The notes under the pieces were generated by a model. That model was given only the letters and a program-made list of their open reading frames with translations. It was not told the DNA's origin and made no database searches. Both the position numbers and the translations under genes were made by a program. Shown here piece by piece: positions 34,979-46,713 of a stretch of DNA of 64,000 nt; positions within the stretch are counted from its first letter, which is position 1; every line of letters starts with the position of its first letter. Source of the DNA: Flaveria trinervia (Eukaryota; Streptophyta; Magnoliopsida; Asterales; Asteraceae). The DNA is taken from the NCBI GenBank assembly GCA_025506515.1, contig CM046442.1, positions 110,865,991 through 110,929,990 of the forward strand, in the 5' to 3' direction.

Positions 34979-34983
34979 GACAG

Positions 34984-35512
34984 TCAAAGTAGTTGCACAG
35001 ACAAACTGACTTTGGTCCAACTCACAATTAATTATATGCTGAAGGAACCTGGGATACATGATGAATGTGTCCCTCTAGATGTTCCCCATAAGTTTAGTCA
35101 ACACCAACTTTGAGTAGTTCAAGCAGAGGCTTTTCACCATTCCATGAACTAGGCACCCTAGTTCATATGGGATTTGTTCCCATCCCCGAGTCTTGTTTGA
35201 TAAATAATGGAGAAAAACATGCAGCAGGAACTTCCAGTTGTAGGAGAAGTTAAACTTGTAGACAGTAGACCTGCTTACATCTCCACCATAACCCATCAGA
35301 GTATATGTATCATCTTGGTCTGACTTGGGAAACTCAGTAGGACTGCCCTCATCATGAAGCTCCAGATGCTCCCTGATGATTTTTTCAGAGATAACCAACT
35401 CCTGGCCACAAATGCTCGACCTTATAACCCTAAATTGATTTAGGGTCTCGATACGACCATTGGCCCAAAACTCCTCCATTTGGTTCAAACAAACATTGGG
35501 GTTAATAGTCAA
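34984..35512 (-). pseudogene. Env-like ORF of Sirevirus H, N-terminal portion
   Basis: The minus-strand frame 35512-35075 (145 residues) starts MTINPNVCLNQMEEFW and includes FNFSYNWKFLLHVFLHYLSNKTRGWEQ-type sequence, a globular N-terminal region of the plant env-like family. Beyond 35075 it continues towards 34984 and, after removal of S, into 21267 and lower. It is the upstream half of the relic at 18241-21267. Confidence 0.7.
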
Positions 35513-36233
35513 GGCAGTATAGTAGGTAAATTGGGTGAGAAAATAGATGATTCAGAGAAATGAGAATCCTTGGATGAATCCAGAAGTGCTACTTGATTGT
35601 GTTAAGGGTTTAGTGCTATTGTGAGAAAGAACAGGGGAAGCAAGATTGAAATAGAGAAGGTTTGAATGAGAAGTGCTTTGGGCTGTAAAAGTGGTAAAAA
35701 TATTAAAGTGATGAGTCGGAATTATTTTAATTGGTGAAAAAGGCAGATGGATATGGTGAAGTGATGGTTTGGGGGTTAGATGAAGGGGTAAGATATGACA
35801 AGGGCGGTAAGGTTAAAAAACCATTTAAAATATTATGACATCATTAATAAAATCTTTGCTTTTTATAGTGTGGGGCCCAAAGTTTTCTATTACAGACTGA
35901 AGTCTTCTTCCGAAGGTAAAAGTATTTTCGAAGGATTTTCTATTTCAAAGTCAATACTTACTTCCAAAGGTAAATAAATTTACTTGAATGAAGAAGTTTT
36001 CAAGTTTTGGAAGTAGTTAAGATATACTTCCGAGACTAAAAACTCTTCGGAGGGTAAATCTTGAACTGAGGAAATTGCCTTCGGAAGATAATGAAGAATT
36101 ATTCCGAGGGTATCTTTCTCTTTGGAAATACTCACACTTAGTTAATTTTGAAGAATAACCTTTTGTAACTGGACTTAGATTATATTTGACAGAAGACAAG
36201 ACATATTTTTGAAAGGTTTTCAAATGAGACATA
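35513..36233 (-). other. Pol-to-env spacer of Sirevirus H with CTTCCGAAG-type words
   Basis: This non-coding gap between RNase H and the env-like ORF holds CTTCCGAAGGTAA, TTTCGAAGG, CTTCCGAGA, CTTCGGAGG and CTTCGGAAG words between 35880 and 36110. These are the family's LTR motifs (compare 14790-15050 and 17400-17600). The gap is much shorter than in S. Confidence 0.6.
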
Positions 36234-37640
36234 TTAGTCAATCTTTATCATCCCAATAGTCGTAATGAGATACTTAAATCTTTGTTCATCAAAAGCTTTG
36301 GTGAACAAATCGGCATATTGTTCGTTTGAGTCAACTTTGACGAATTTAATTAAGTTTTTCTCATGAATATCTCTAATGAAATGGCACCTAACGTCAATAT
36401 GCTTTGTCTTGGAGTGCTTCACCAGATTTTCAGTTATGGAGATTGCACTCTTGTTGTTAATATGGATAGGAGTGCTCATGAAGTTAAATCCATAATCTAG
36501 CATCCGATTCTGAATCCAGACCAGCTGAGCACAATAACTTGTAGCCGCAACGTATTCATCTTCGGCAGTAGATTTTAAAACATAGGATTGCTTCTTGCAT
36601 TGCCATGAGATTATCCTTCCACCAAGAAATTAACAACCTGCTGATGTGGATTTCTTGTTGATGTTGCAGCCACCATAGTCACTATCAGTATAGTCATAGA
36701 GATTGAAGTTAGAGTTTCTAGGATACTAGAGACCAAGCTTTAGTGCTCTTTTGAGGTATCTAAGAATTCTTTTGGTAGTAACTAGGTGAGACACATTTGG
36801 AGTAGCCTGATAACTTGCACAGATGCATGTAGCTAACATAATATCAGGCCTGCTTGCTATGAGATACATCAAAGACCCAATAATTGCTCTATACTGATGT
36901 TGACTAGTATCCTCCCCTTAGAGTCAGGGCAAAGATTATGATTTCTGGGAATAGGTGTCTTGGCTGATTTACAATCTTTCATCTCAAATCTTTCTAAGAT
37001 GTCATTGACATACTTAGATTGATTGATAAAGAACCCTTCCTTCATTTGCTTCACCTAAATTCCAAAGAAAAAGTTCATTTTTCCCATGGAACTCATCTCA
37101 AACTTCTTCTTCATAATGCTCTTAAAGTCTTTACATATTTGGTCATTTGAAGAACCAAATATGATATCATCAACATAGACCTGGACGAGCAATATGTCTT
37201 TTCCAGAGTTCCTTATAAAAAGAGTCTTATCAATGGTACGTCTAGTGTATCCATTCTTTAGAAGAAACTGAGACAATGTCTCATACCACAACCTAGGTGC
37301 TTGGTGCCGCCCATATAGAGCTTTATCCAGTTTGCACACATAGTTAGGGTGTTTTGGGTCTTCAAATCCTAGAGGCTGGCACACATAGACTTCCCTATCT
37401 ATATCCCCATATAGAAAGGCACACTTGACATCACACTAGTAGACAATATAATTCTTAGATGCAACATAAGCAAAGAAGATCCTAACTGCCTCAAGTCTCG
37501 CAACAGGTTCAAAAACATCAATATAATACATTCCTTCCTCTTGAGTGTCTCCTTGAACTACCATTCTTGCCTTATTCAACCCAGCTACTATCTTTCAAGG
37601 CATCTTCTACCTTCTTGGGTTCCATCTGAGACAAAAAGCA
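36234..37640 (-). pseudogene. pol: Sirevirus H reverse transcriptase and RNase H
   Basis: The minus strand encodes the RT palm with the copia catalytic motif YVDDIIFGS (about 37160-37190) in the frame 37384-37055, preceded by DVKCAFLYGDID-like text (about 37400-37440) that contains a stop. The thumb/connection follows in 37054-36869 (FFINQSKYVNDILERF). RNase H ends in 36503-36234 with HINNKSAISI and ADLFTKAF. Stops near 36868-36504 interrupt it. The YVDD site itself is intact, in contrast to S, where this segment is deleted. Confidence 0.8.
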
Positions 37641-38012
37641 TAAGTACAAGTAGACATTCCAATTATGAGATTGTCCCCTAGTTCTCACACATTCAAACAC
37701 ATTAAATGATGCTTTTAGCGAGATGAGTGTTGTGAATCCTAAGCCTAGGTATTACATCCAGTTGCATGGATAAATCTAGATTTGAGAAGTTTGGCTCAAG
37801 ATTTTAACACTTGGTCCAGCTGATGTTTCACACTCATTCAGTGAAGACTGATTGAATGAAGGAGAAACAACATCAACATCAATTGGCTGAGAAGTAGTAT
37901 TAATAGATGCCTATTCCTTCAAGATGTTATTTTCATCAACTTGGTGTTGTATGTTATGAGCTGATAAGTTATTAGACTCACTTTGCTGGTAACTGGTTAA
38001 AGCTCCACTAGT
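37641..38012 (-). other. Integrase-to-RT linker of Sirevirus H
   Basis: No intact frame. The stretch sits between the integrase C-terminus and the RT start and is presumed degenerate polyprotein linker. Confidence 0.45.
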
Positions 38013-39124
38013 TCATGAACTGGTCATGCTGTCAGATCTACTAATTGTGGGAGCTTGAGGTTCAAATACTCTTGGAGAACTTGGAAGAGGTCTTGGTAAC
38101 TCAAATATTTGGTCTTCATTAGAATCACTTTGAGTACCTATTCCAGCTGAAACATTCTCACATGATGGTTTAGAATAGTTTGGAAACAATTTTAAATAAA
38201 AAATATGATTAGGACCATTCCCCCTAACATAAGGAATGTGCTCATTAACAACAATGTTGGATGATTCCTCAAATAATTGGTTTTTGATGTTATAAACTCT
38301 ATACGCAATAGAGGTGGAGGAATATCCAACAAAGATAGCATCTTCTGAATTCTCAGCGAATTTTACCAAGGTCTCCTTGTGTTAAGTATGGTACACCTGT
38401 TGCCAAAGGACCTTAGAAAGCCAATGAATGGTGGTTTCTTGTTCCATAGTTCATAAGGGGTTTTTTCATGTGGCTTAACAATGAGAACCCTGTTCTGCGC
38501 ATAACATGCAGTGTTGACTGCCTCTGCCTAGAATGTGAGAGGCAGCTTTGAATCAGCTAACATGGTCCTAGCAGCCTTAATCAGTGTCATGTTCCTCCTC
38601 TCAGCAACACCATTTTGTTGAGGAGTTCTGGGTGCACTAAATTGTCTGGTAATCCCTTTTGAGTTATAGAATGAGTCAAGAACTTGATTCTTAAACTTCA
38701 TCCCTTGATCACTCCTAAACATCTTTACCTTGTGATCACTTTGATATTCAATTTTAAGAATAAATGGTTTTAATGTTTCAGCTCTTTCATCCTTAGTTCT
38801 TAAAAAGAAGACCTATGTAAATCTTGTGAAGTCATCAATGATCACAAGGCAATATGATTTCCTTCCAATGCTCATTATACTTGTTGGACCAAATAAATCC
38901 ATGTGCAATAAGTGTAATGTGGTAGTGATAGATTTAACTTCTTTGGATTGTGAGAGACTTTATGTTTCTTTCCTTTCATGCAAGCTATACAATTATCTTT
39001 ACAGAAAAATTCTTTTTTGGGTACACCATGTACCAAGTTATCACCATCAGCTTTGGAAAGAAAGCATGATACTTCACCCAATAGGGAAGCATTGTTCATA
39101 TCCAGCTTGTACATATCCCTATTC
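38013..39124 (-). pseudogene. pol: Sirevirus H integrase, truncated at its N-terminal side
   Basis: On the minus strand the zinc-binding half (CIACMKGKKHKVSH, about 38980-39030) is followed by a core with the second catalytic Asp in FRSDQGMKFKN (about 38690-38722) and the Glu in GVAERRNMTLIKAARTML (about 38570-38620). The region of the first Asp carries a YTYCTWIYLV change in place of the expected LHMDLFGP, consistent with a frame slip. A C-terminal segment (38369-38013) has VGYSSTSIAYRVYN. The gene is cut at about 39124, where it is fused to the chromovirus G4 RT on the other strand. Confidence 0.75.
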
Positions 39125-41829
39125 CTGGGAGATCCATATTGACCGTGAGATTGAGTTCCATATTGACTTAATACCCGGTGCCCAACCAGTAGTTAAGGAG
39201 CCCTATCGGTTGGCTCCGACTGAGATGAAGGAACTGACAGAGCAATTGCAAGAGCTGCTTGATAATGGGTTCATTAGACCGAGTATCTCTCCTTGGGGTG
39301 CTATGGTCTTATTTGTGAAAAAGAAAGACGGTAATATGAGGATGTGCATAGACTACCGCGAGCTGAATAAGTTGACGGTGAAGAATCGGTACCCCTTACT
39401 GAGAATTGATGACCTATTTGACCAGCTTCAAGGTGCCAGTTGGTTTTCAAGGATAGATCTTCGATATGTCTTTTGGTTTAACAAACGCGGCAGCAGCTTT
39501 TATGGACTTGATGAATCGTGTGTGTCAGCTGATTTTGGATAAATAAGTGATTGTGTTTATTGATGATATCCTAATTTATTTGAAGAGCGAGGAGAAGCAT
39601 TCCGATCACATTTGGGAGGTTTTGGAGACATTGAGAAGGGAGAAGTTGTATGCCAAGTTCTCCAAGTGCGTGTTTTGGTTGCGCAAGGTTCAATTTTTGG
39701 GTCATGTAGTGAATCCTGAGGGGATTATGATGGACCCGGCAAAGGTGGAGGTAGTGATGCAATGGAAGTCACCAAAGACACCATCCAATATTCGTAGTTT
39801 CTTGGGTCTGGTGGGCTATTACAGATGGTTTATTCAACTTGGTTTATCCTAACCAAGTTGACCCATAAGGATGTGAAGTTTGTATGGGGTCAAGCTCAAG
39901 AGAAGGCATTTGAGGAGTTAAAGGAAAGGTTTACTCAAGCTCCTATTCTGTCATTACCTGATGGAAGTGAAAATTTGGTGGTTTATTCAGATGCTTCTTA
40001 CTCGGGGTTGGGATGTGTGTTAATGCAAAGGGGAAAGGTTATGGCCTACGCATCCTGACAGTTGAAAGTTCATGAGGTTAATTATCCTACTCATGACTTG
40101 GAGCTAGCAGTTGTGGTCTTTGCGTTAAAGATTTTTAGGCACTACATGTATGGGATGAAATGCACCATATTCACTAACCACAAGAGCTTGAAGTACTTAT
40201 TCGAGCAAAAAGATTTGAACATGAGGCAGAGGAGATGGTTGGAGCTTCTAAAAGATTATGATTGTGAGATCCATTACCATTCGGGCAAAGCCAAGTGGTG
40301 GCGGATACCCTTAGCCGAAAAGAGAGACCCGAGCTGACACGGGTTAAGGCTTATCAGTTGATTTTGACCTCCAATGTGATGAAGCAAGTTAAGGAGTTTC
40401 AAGATGAGGCATTGAAGTAAGATCATCTTAACTCTGGAAGAATGAGAGGTCTGGTCGTGGAGTTTGGTGAAAACACACTCGGCGTTAGAACCCGGTTCTG
40501 ATGGATGTGGATTCCTCGTTTTGCGGGTCTACATGTGAAGATTATGGATGAGGCTCATAAGACTTGATACTCCATTCATCCCGATGCTATGAAGATGTAC
40601 CAAGATATGAAGAAAGATTATTGGTGGTCGAGTATGAAACGCGATATGGCGAAGTATGTGAGTAAGTGCCTTACTTGTTACAAGTGAAGGCCCAGCATCA
40701 GAAGCCGCATGGAAAGATCCAACCTTTGGATATACCAGAATGGAAGTGTGAGCACATCACCATGGACTTTATTACAAGGCTACCGCGTACCGCGCGAGGG
40801 TATGATGCTATATGGGTGATAATTGATCGTTTGATGAAGAGTGCTTACTTCCTACCGATCCACGAGATATTTTATCCGAGAGGTTGGCGGATCTTTTCAT
40901 TAAAGAGATTGTAACTCGTCATGGTGTGCCACTTTCTATTGTGTCTGATCGTGACACCTGGTTTACATCTAAATTGTGCAAGAAATTCCATGATGCAATG
41001 GGGACAAGGTTACATATTAGCATGGCTTATCATCCTCAGATAGATGGTTAGTTAGAAACGACCATTAAGACACTAGAATATATGCTTCGGGCATGCGTCA
41101 TTGATTTTGAAGGCAGTTGGGATGACCACATACCGTTAGCTGAATTCTCATATAATTACAACTATCATGCCAGCATTGGTATGCCTCCTTATGAGATGCT
41201 ATATGGTAGGAGATACAAAACGCCTGTGTGTTGGGATGATATTGGCCATAACGAGTTAAGGAGCGTCGAGGTGGTCGAGCCTACGATTAAGAAGTTGGAA
41301 AGGATCAAGGCCATTATGAAAGCAACTAAAGATAGGCAAAAGTTGTATGCTGAAAAAACATAGACCGATTGAGTTCCAGGTGGGTGATAGAATCATGTTG
41401 AAAGTCTCACCTTGGAAAGGTATCATTCGGTTTAGAAAGAGGGGAAAGTTGAGTCAAAGGTACATAGGGTATTTCCGAATCATTGCTCAAGTAGGGGAGG
41501 CGGCCTATATATTGGAGCTACCAGATGAGTTAAGTGAAATTCACCCAACATTCCATGTATCTTATCTGAGAAAGTGCTTAGTAGACAAGGATATGGTCAT
41601 ACTACTGAAACATATCGAGGTAGATGAATGGCTCAATTATGTGGAGCAACCAGTGGTGATCATTGATCGTAAAGAGAAGATATTAAGGAATAAAGTGGTT
41701 CCTCTTGTGTGTGTACAGTGGAAGCACAGGAAGGGATCTGAGCCTACATGGGAGATGGGAGAGGAGATGAGACAACATTACCCACAATTGTTTGAGGAAA
41801 AACAGGTTTCGGGGACGAAACCTAAATAA
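39125..41829 (+). pseudogene. pol: Chromovirus G4 pol: RT, RNase H, integrase, chromodomain
   Basis: The plus strand reads from DREIEFHIDLIPGAQPV into RT fingers (PYRLAPTEMKELTEQL, CIDYRELNKLTVKNRYPL). An in-frame gap of about 30 residues falls before MSFGLTNAAAAFMDLM, followed by the catalytic FIDDIL (about 39559-39576). RNase H has YSDASYSGLGCVL (about 39985) with a stop at 40058. Integrase has MDFITRLPRT (about 40768), SDRDTWF (about 40945) and a Glu position damaged near 41050 (DG*LETTIKTL). The last frame (41347-41829) has a GPY/F-like segment and a chromodomain (EQPVVIIDRKEKILRNK ... VQWKHRKGSEPTWE). The chromodomain identifies a chromovirus, most likely Tekay/Del. Several stops make it a relic. 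Confidence 0.85.
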
Positions 41830-41839
41830 GGGGGTGGAC
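41826..41839 (+). other. Polypurine tract of G4
   Basis: ATAAGGGGGTGGAC lies right after the chromodomain stop and before the LTR at 41841. The same tract occurs inverted at 10454-10472. Confidence 0.8.
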
Positions 41840-41840
41840 T

Positions 41841-44101
41841 TGTAAACCGGTTATTTTTTAAGGTTATGGAAGAAAAAGAAAGAATAACAGTGGAAGAAAA
41901 AAAAGAGAAAGAAAAACCATAAAACCTAAGTTGAGGGATTAAATGTGTCAAAAGGACAAAAGTTTCAAAAAGTGGGTGTAAAAGGTGGCATGGCCGCCCA
42001 TGTTGTCTACACACCCTTTTCATTTGGATATTTTTAAAGAGAGAAAGTGAAGAAGAGCTGAAAACTCTCAGTTTGAAGAAGAACGAGAACAGAAGGTCGA
42101 GTTCAAGGTAAGAATTCATGAGTTTATGATGTTTTCAACTGGCCTTAGCCTCAGTTATATGTTTATGTGTGTTTATGTTTTCGGGTATATTTCTTGTGGG
42201 TTTCTAGGCGGTTGAACTCAATTTGGAAGCGGGTTTTGAAAAAGTCATAACCAAAGGCTGCTAAGGTGAGTTATAGGACCCCCTTTTTACTTGTTTTTAA
42301 CTGCTTTAGGGCTGGAAATGCATGTATAAACGTTTTTATAAAAGTTGGGTTTTATACCCATATGTGTGTATGTGTTTTTGTTGTAGGTGGGGTTTTGTTT
42401 TGGGTGTATTTATGATTATGACGATGTGTGAATGTGTTTCTAAGGCTAAGGATGTATGATTTAAGTTTAGAATAGGTTATATGATGATTGGAGACTGAAT
42501 TATGATGTTTAAGTGTGATTTAGACTGCTCATGCGCCTAAATAGTGGCCCATGCACCCAACTAAAATAATTGCCTAAGTGTTCCCATGCACCTAAAACCA
42601 TGTGCCCAAACAATAACCATGCGCCTAGAAATAGGCTGAAATTTACTAAGTGTTCATGCGCCCAGGCACTCATACGTCTGCATAGTGCCCATGCGCCTAG
42701 AATTTTCCTAGAATGACTAAGTGTTGCCCATGCTCCCCAATAGTTCCCAAGCGCCTGAAAGTTCCCGATGCGCCTAAAAGGTCATGCACCCAAATACTGC
42801 CCATGCGCCTAAAGACTTTGAATATTTTTTTGATTTTGAGGAAAATGTAAAAGGTAGGCTTTAACTTAGGAGGTTCCCGGGGGTTATGTAAGCTGACTTT
42901 TTCAAGTTATAGATAATGTGATGGGTGATGTATGATGTGACATGAATGATGAGGTATGATTGATGCTTATGGATGATGGTATGTAAGATGAATGTTAAGT
43001 CATGCATGATGGTGCCTTGTATGATGATGTTTTGTATGTTCATGTTGATGTTGCTTATTATGTATGTTTAATTTCCAGTGGTTTTAAGTTAAATGTCCAA
43101 TGAATGAAATGAAAAGTATTATTTAACGTAAAGTGGAAAATAATGAAAAGAGGAACGAAATGAAAGAATGTATGCACTAATGAATGAATGAAAGTAAGAA
43201 AGTCTTGCAAGCAAAGTATGGAGCTTCACACCCAATGAAGGGTGTTAGCTCAACTGTGTGCGGGTTAGCTACCCCGGAAGGATGCACACTTGGGTCTAAT
43301 CTTTGTGATTGACCATATGTATGGGATCCTTGCCGCTCACCCTAGGTAATAGGGTCAGCTTCGTACATAATGTTCAGGGTCTATGAAAGACCTCAGGCCA
43401 GTAACCAGCTTCACGCACAATCTTTGGGGTATAGCATATGGCATTGGTCCGGAATGAAAGATAAAAGATAAGTGATGAGTATACTTTCCCTAGGTACTGG
43501 AGTTAGCTTCGTGCATAATGTTGGAGGTCTATGAAAGACCTCAGGCCTAGTAACCAGCTTCGTGCACAATGTTCGAGGTAATGTACATCTCATCAGAAGT
43601 AACGAACGCACGAAAGATAAGTAAGAAAGTTATGTATGAAAGTGAATGATAATGATGTACGATGAATGAACGAAAGTTAATGAATGAATGATGAAGATAA
43701 TAATGATATTATCTATGTGTACATATGATGTGTGACCATGTACGAATGTGATGAAGGATTTTAAAAGGAAAGTTAAAGTATGTTTTATTTTAAAACTAGA
43801 ACTCACTCAGCAATACTAACTTTTGTGTGTTTCCAGTTGGTAGGTAATGTTGCCGAGGATGGCATGGGGCGGCTACTTGGCTCTTTTTGGATGGCATTCT
43901 TTTGTTCAATGTTTTTGCATTGTAATTCGAACAAATGATATTGTGTAACGAATGATTGTATTATTTTTCAAAAGCATTTTTAATGAAATGATAGGGTCAT
44001 TTAAATTTTTCCGCTGCATGCTTTTAGTAAAGTTAATGTAAATATATGTTTTATGTTTGATGGTTGACCAGCTGTGAGTGTCCCGAAAGCGAGGCCTTAC
44101 A
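41841..44101 (+). repeat. 3' LTR of chromovirus G4 (about 2.26 kb)
   Basis: It begins TGTAAACCGG and ends GAGGCCTTACA. It is the same subfamily as the G1 LTR: it has AGCTTCGTGCACAATGTT-type segments (43350-43590) and the inverted GCCCATGCGCCTA array (42530-42830). It joins Sirevirus P at 44102; the matching upstream flank is lost, so no target duplication can be checked. Confidence 0.85.
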
Positions 44102-45253
44102 TGGAAAGTTTGGGCTGGACAAAAGCAAAGTAATGTGTTACAAATATAACCAAATGGACCACTTTGCAAGGGAGTGTAAGTCACCAAGTACAAATGATGG
44201 CTAAACACAAGTCAGGATAAACTACACTGAGAGAGCCACCCAAAATGAGAATCCAAAGCAGTAAACTACAGTTCCTGTTAAAGAAAGATGCTTTGATTGG
44301 AACTTTCAGGTGGAAGATGCATCTCCTAGCTAAGCACTTATAGCAGACCATGATGAAGCTAAGGTATTGGAACATCATTGTATACTTGAATGCATTGCTG
44401 AAGTTAATAGATACAGGTCTTACAACTTAGAAATGAGATCTGATCTTGAGTCTTTAATATCTTAAAATCTGATTTTAAAATAGCTTAAAAAGATCATAAA
44501 CTAAAGATAGAGGACTTAGAGAAAATCATTTCAACTCTTAAACATAAACATACCAATTACAGTACTCAAATCAAATATATCATAACTAAGTTGACTAAAT
44601 GCAAGGCTGAGCTTATGATCAGCAAAGCCAAGGCAGAAAAATATGATCTTGAAGAAGAGACCTTTAAGAACATAATATCCTCACCCTTTGATGTAAAAGT
44701 TTGTTATCAAAATAAATATGGACGACGATATAGTGAGATAGCTCCTCCACACACAATCTTGTCTTTAAGATCTCCTAAGTGTGGAACTTGTGAACATAAG
44801 TTTCCATTCATAGAACCCATGACCGAAGAGGATGAGGAAAAGATAGTGAAGGATGCCTCAGAGAAGAGTGAAGAAGAGCATTCTAAGAAGGGTCAATATC
44901 CTTCTGAAGAGAGTAAGAGAGTTAGGATGACCATGTCTAGAAGGAAGAACTTGATCAGGAAGAACAAGAGGAAAGCAAAGAAGGCTCAAGAGATCAAGGT
45001 CACCTTTATCTCTAAGAATAAACAAGTTTTTATCTATGTAGGTTTTGAGATGGTTAAGGCTGAAGACGCAGACTCGAACTCTAATACTAGAAGTTCTAGT
45101 TTATGTCTAAATCATCCTAGCAACATGAAGAAGGTTGAGCAGTTGTGTACCACTACTACAAAACCTGAACCATTCAGCTCCAAAGGTAGTTCACATCATA
45201 GAGGAATTGACACAACATATGTAGAGATGAAGATGGAGAAGGAAAATGATTAA
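44102..45253 (+). pseudogene. gag: Sirevirus P gag zinc knuckle and charged linker
   Basis: A degenerate knuckle, CYKYNQMDHFAREC (about 44138-44179), has Tyr in place of the second Cys. Next is a region of short frames, then an open frame 44591-45253 of 220 residues that is Lys/Glu-rich (EEDEEKIVKDASEKSEEEHSK type) and resembles the Gag-protease linker of other Sireviruses. Its left end is the chromovirus LTR edge. Confidence 0.65.
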
Positions 45254-46713
45254 GTTCAGCCTTGTTCATAAAATAAGACGCTTAGGAAGAAGAAAATGGG
45301 TGGTGTTATGTATGGGAGTACTTTTCATCTTGCTAAGGATTGTCTTTACAATCCAAAAATTACTATCCATATAACAAAGATATAGACTGCTAAGAGTTTG
45401 AAGAAGAGGAAACCTTTGGAAGGAAAATCTTTTTTCTTTCGAAAGCTCCAAATTGAACTAGAAGAAGCCAAGTGGGAAATTGCATTCTGAAGAAAATTTG
45501 GTCTTAGAAGAAACGAATACTTTCGAAGCACAGAAGCTTGTTACAGTGCTAGCAAGATCTTTCGAAAGTCCAGTTATCAAAACTTTTGAAGTCATCAAAA
45601 CTTTCAAAATGTTGAATGTCAAGTCTAAGCATCCAAAGGTGTGTGGAACACAACGAAAGACCAAGTGACTGAAAGTTCTCCATCAACATCAGCAAATAAT
45701 TCTCAAAACATGACAATAGGATCTATTATTGTTGCATTGTCTTCAACATCTTTTGATAAGCCCAAGAACAATACGGCTTGGGTTTCCAAATGTAACTAAC
45801 CATCTCCTTTGGTGCAAGAATAGGTCAAGACAAACAAGAATGTCTGGATCATTAACAGTGCTTGTTCCAAGCACATGATAGGCAATGGGTCACCACTCTA
45901 AAATTTTGAGAACATTGATGAAAGGCTAGTTGATTTTGGAGGAGATGCTGGTGGTTACATAAGAGGAAGGGGCAGGGTCAGAAATGATAAGCTCAACATT
46001 GAGAAGTTAAAATTTATAAAAGAGCTTGGACACAATTTTTTGAGTGTATCTCAATTTTGTGATCAGAGTCAAAACTTTTAAGATGGATTTGCAAGAAACA
46101 TCTCCTTCAGGGGAAGTTTCGTTCTTTCTATCTAAAGCCAATAATGATTAGTCTTTCCTCTGGCATAAAAGAATGTGCCATGTAAACTTTAAAAACATGA
46201 ATAAATTAATTAAAAATGATTTGGTAACTAGAATGGCAAAGAAAGATTTTAGAAGTGATGACCACTGTGTTGCATGCCTCAAAGGAAAACCAAACAAGGT
46301 ACGTCACAAGCCAAAGGAAAAAAACCCCATCACTACTCCCTTACACTTATTACATAGGGAACTCTTTGGCCCCACAACTGTAATGAGTCTAGGAAGGTCC
46401 TCTTATTTTATAGTGATCACAAATGACTTTACAAGATTCACTTGGGTCTTCTTCCTTAGAACAAAGGATGAGACTCCTGAGATTTTAAAGAACTTCATCT
46501 TAAATATTGAGAATCAATATGATCACATGGTCAAAACCATAAGATGTGTTCAAGAAACTGAATTCAAGAACCAAATCCTTGATACATTTTATGATGAAAA
46601 ACATATTACAAGACAATATAGTGCTCCTAGGACTCCTCAACAAAATGATGTTGCTGAGAGAAGAAACAAGACACTTATTGAAGAAGCAAGAACTATGTTG
46701 TCTGACTCTATAT
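45254..46713 (+). pseudogene. pol: Sirevirus P protease and integrase fragment with lost catalytic residues
   Basis: The protease motif reads WIINSACSKHM (about 45850-45880), so the catalytic Asp of the usual DSG is Asn. Pre-integrase text (FLWHKRMCHVNFKNMNKL, about 46160-46208) and CVACLKGK precede an integrase core (open frame 46173-46760) where the expected RSDNGTEF reads RCVQETEF, losing the second Asp. The Glu in DVAERRNKTLIEEARTML is kept. The homology stops at about 46707 at the start of the next element. Family: Sirevirus, close to H by the VAERRN and KHMIG context. Confidence 0.75.

Larger units (their letters stand above)
21268..34983 (+). mobile_element. Sirevirus S: nearly full-length Ty1/copia element with env-like ORF, inserted into H
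   Basis: Two LTRs (21273-22009 and 34275-34978) flank a 12.3-kb interior with PBS, gag, protease, integrase, an RNase H remnant, a long spacer, an env-like ORF and a PPT. The flanking 5-mers are GATAG (21268-21272) and GACAG (34979-34983), a duplication with one change. On either side the minus-strand env-like frame of H continues, confirming nesting. By-eye alignment of the LTRs shows roughly 45-50 substitutions over about 690 bp plus a few indels, so the insertion is not recent. Loss of the RT core and many stops make it non-autonomous. Confidence 0.85.
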
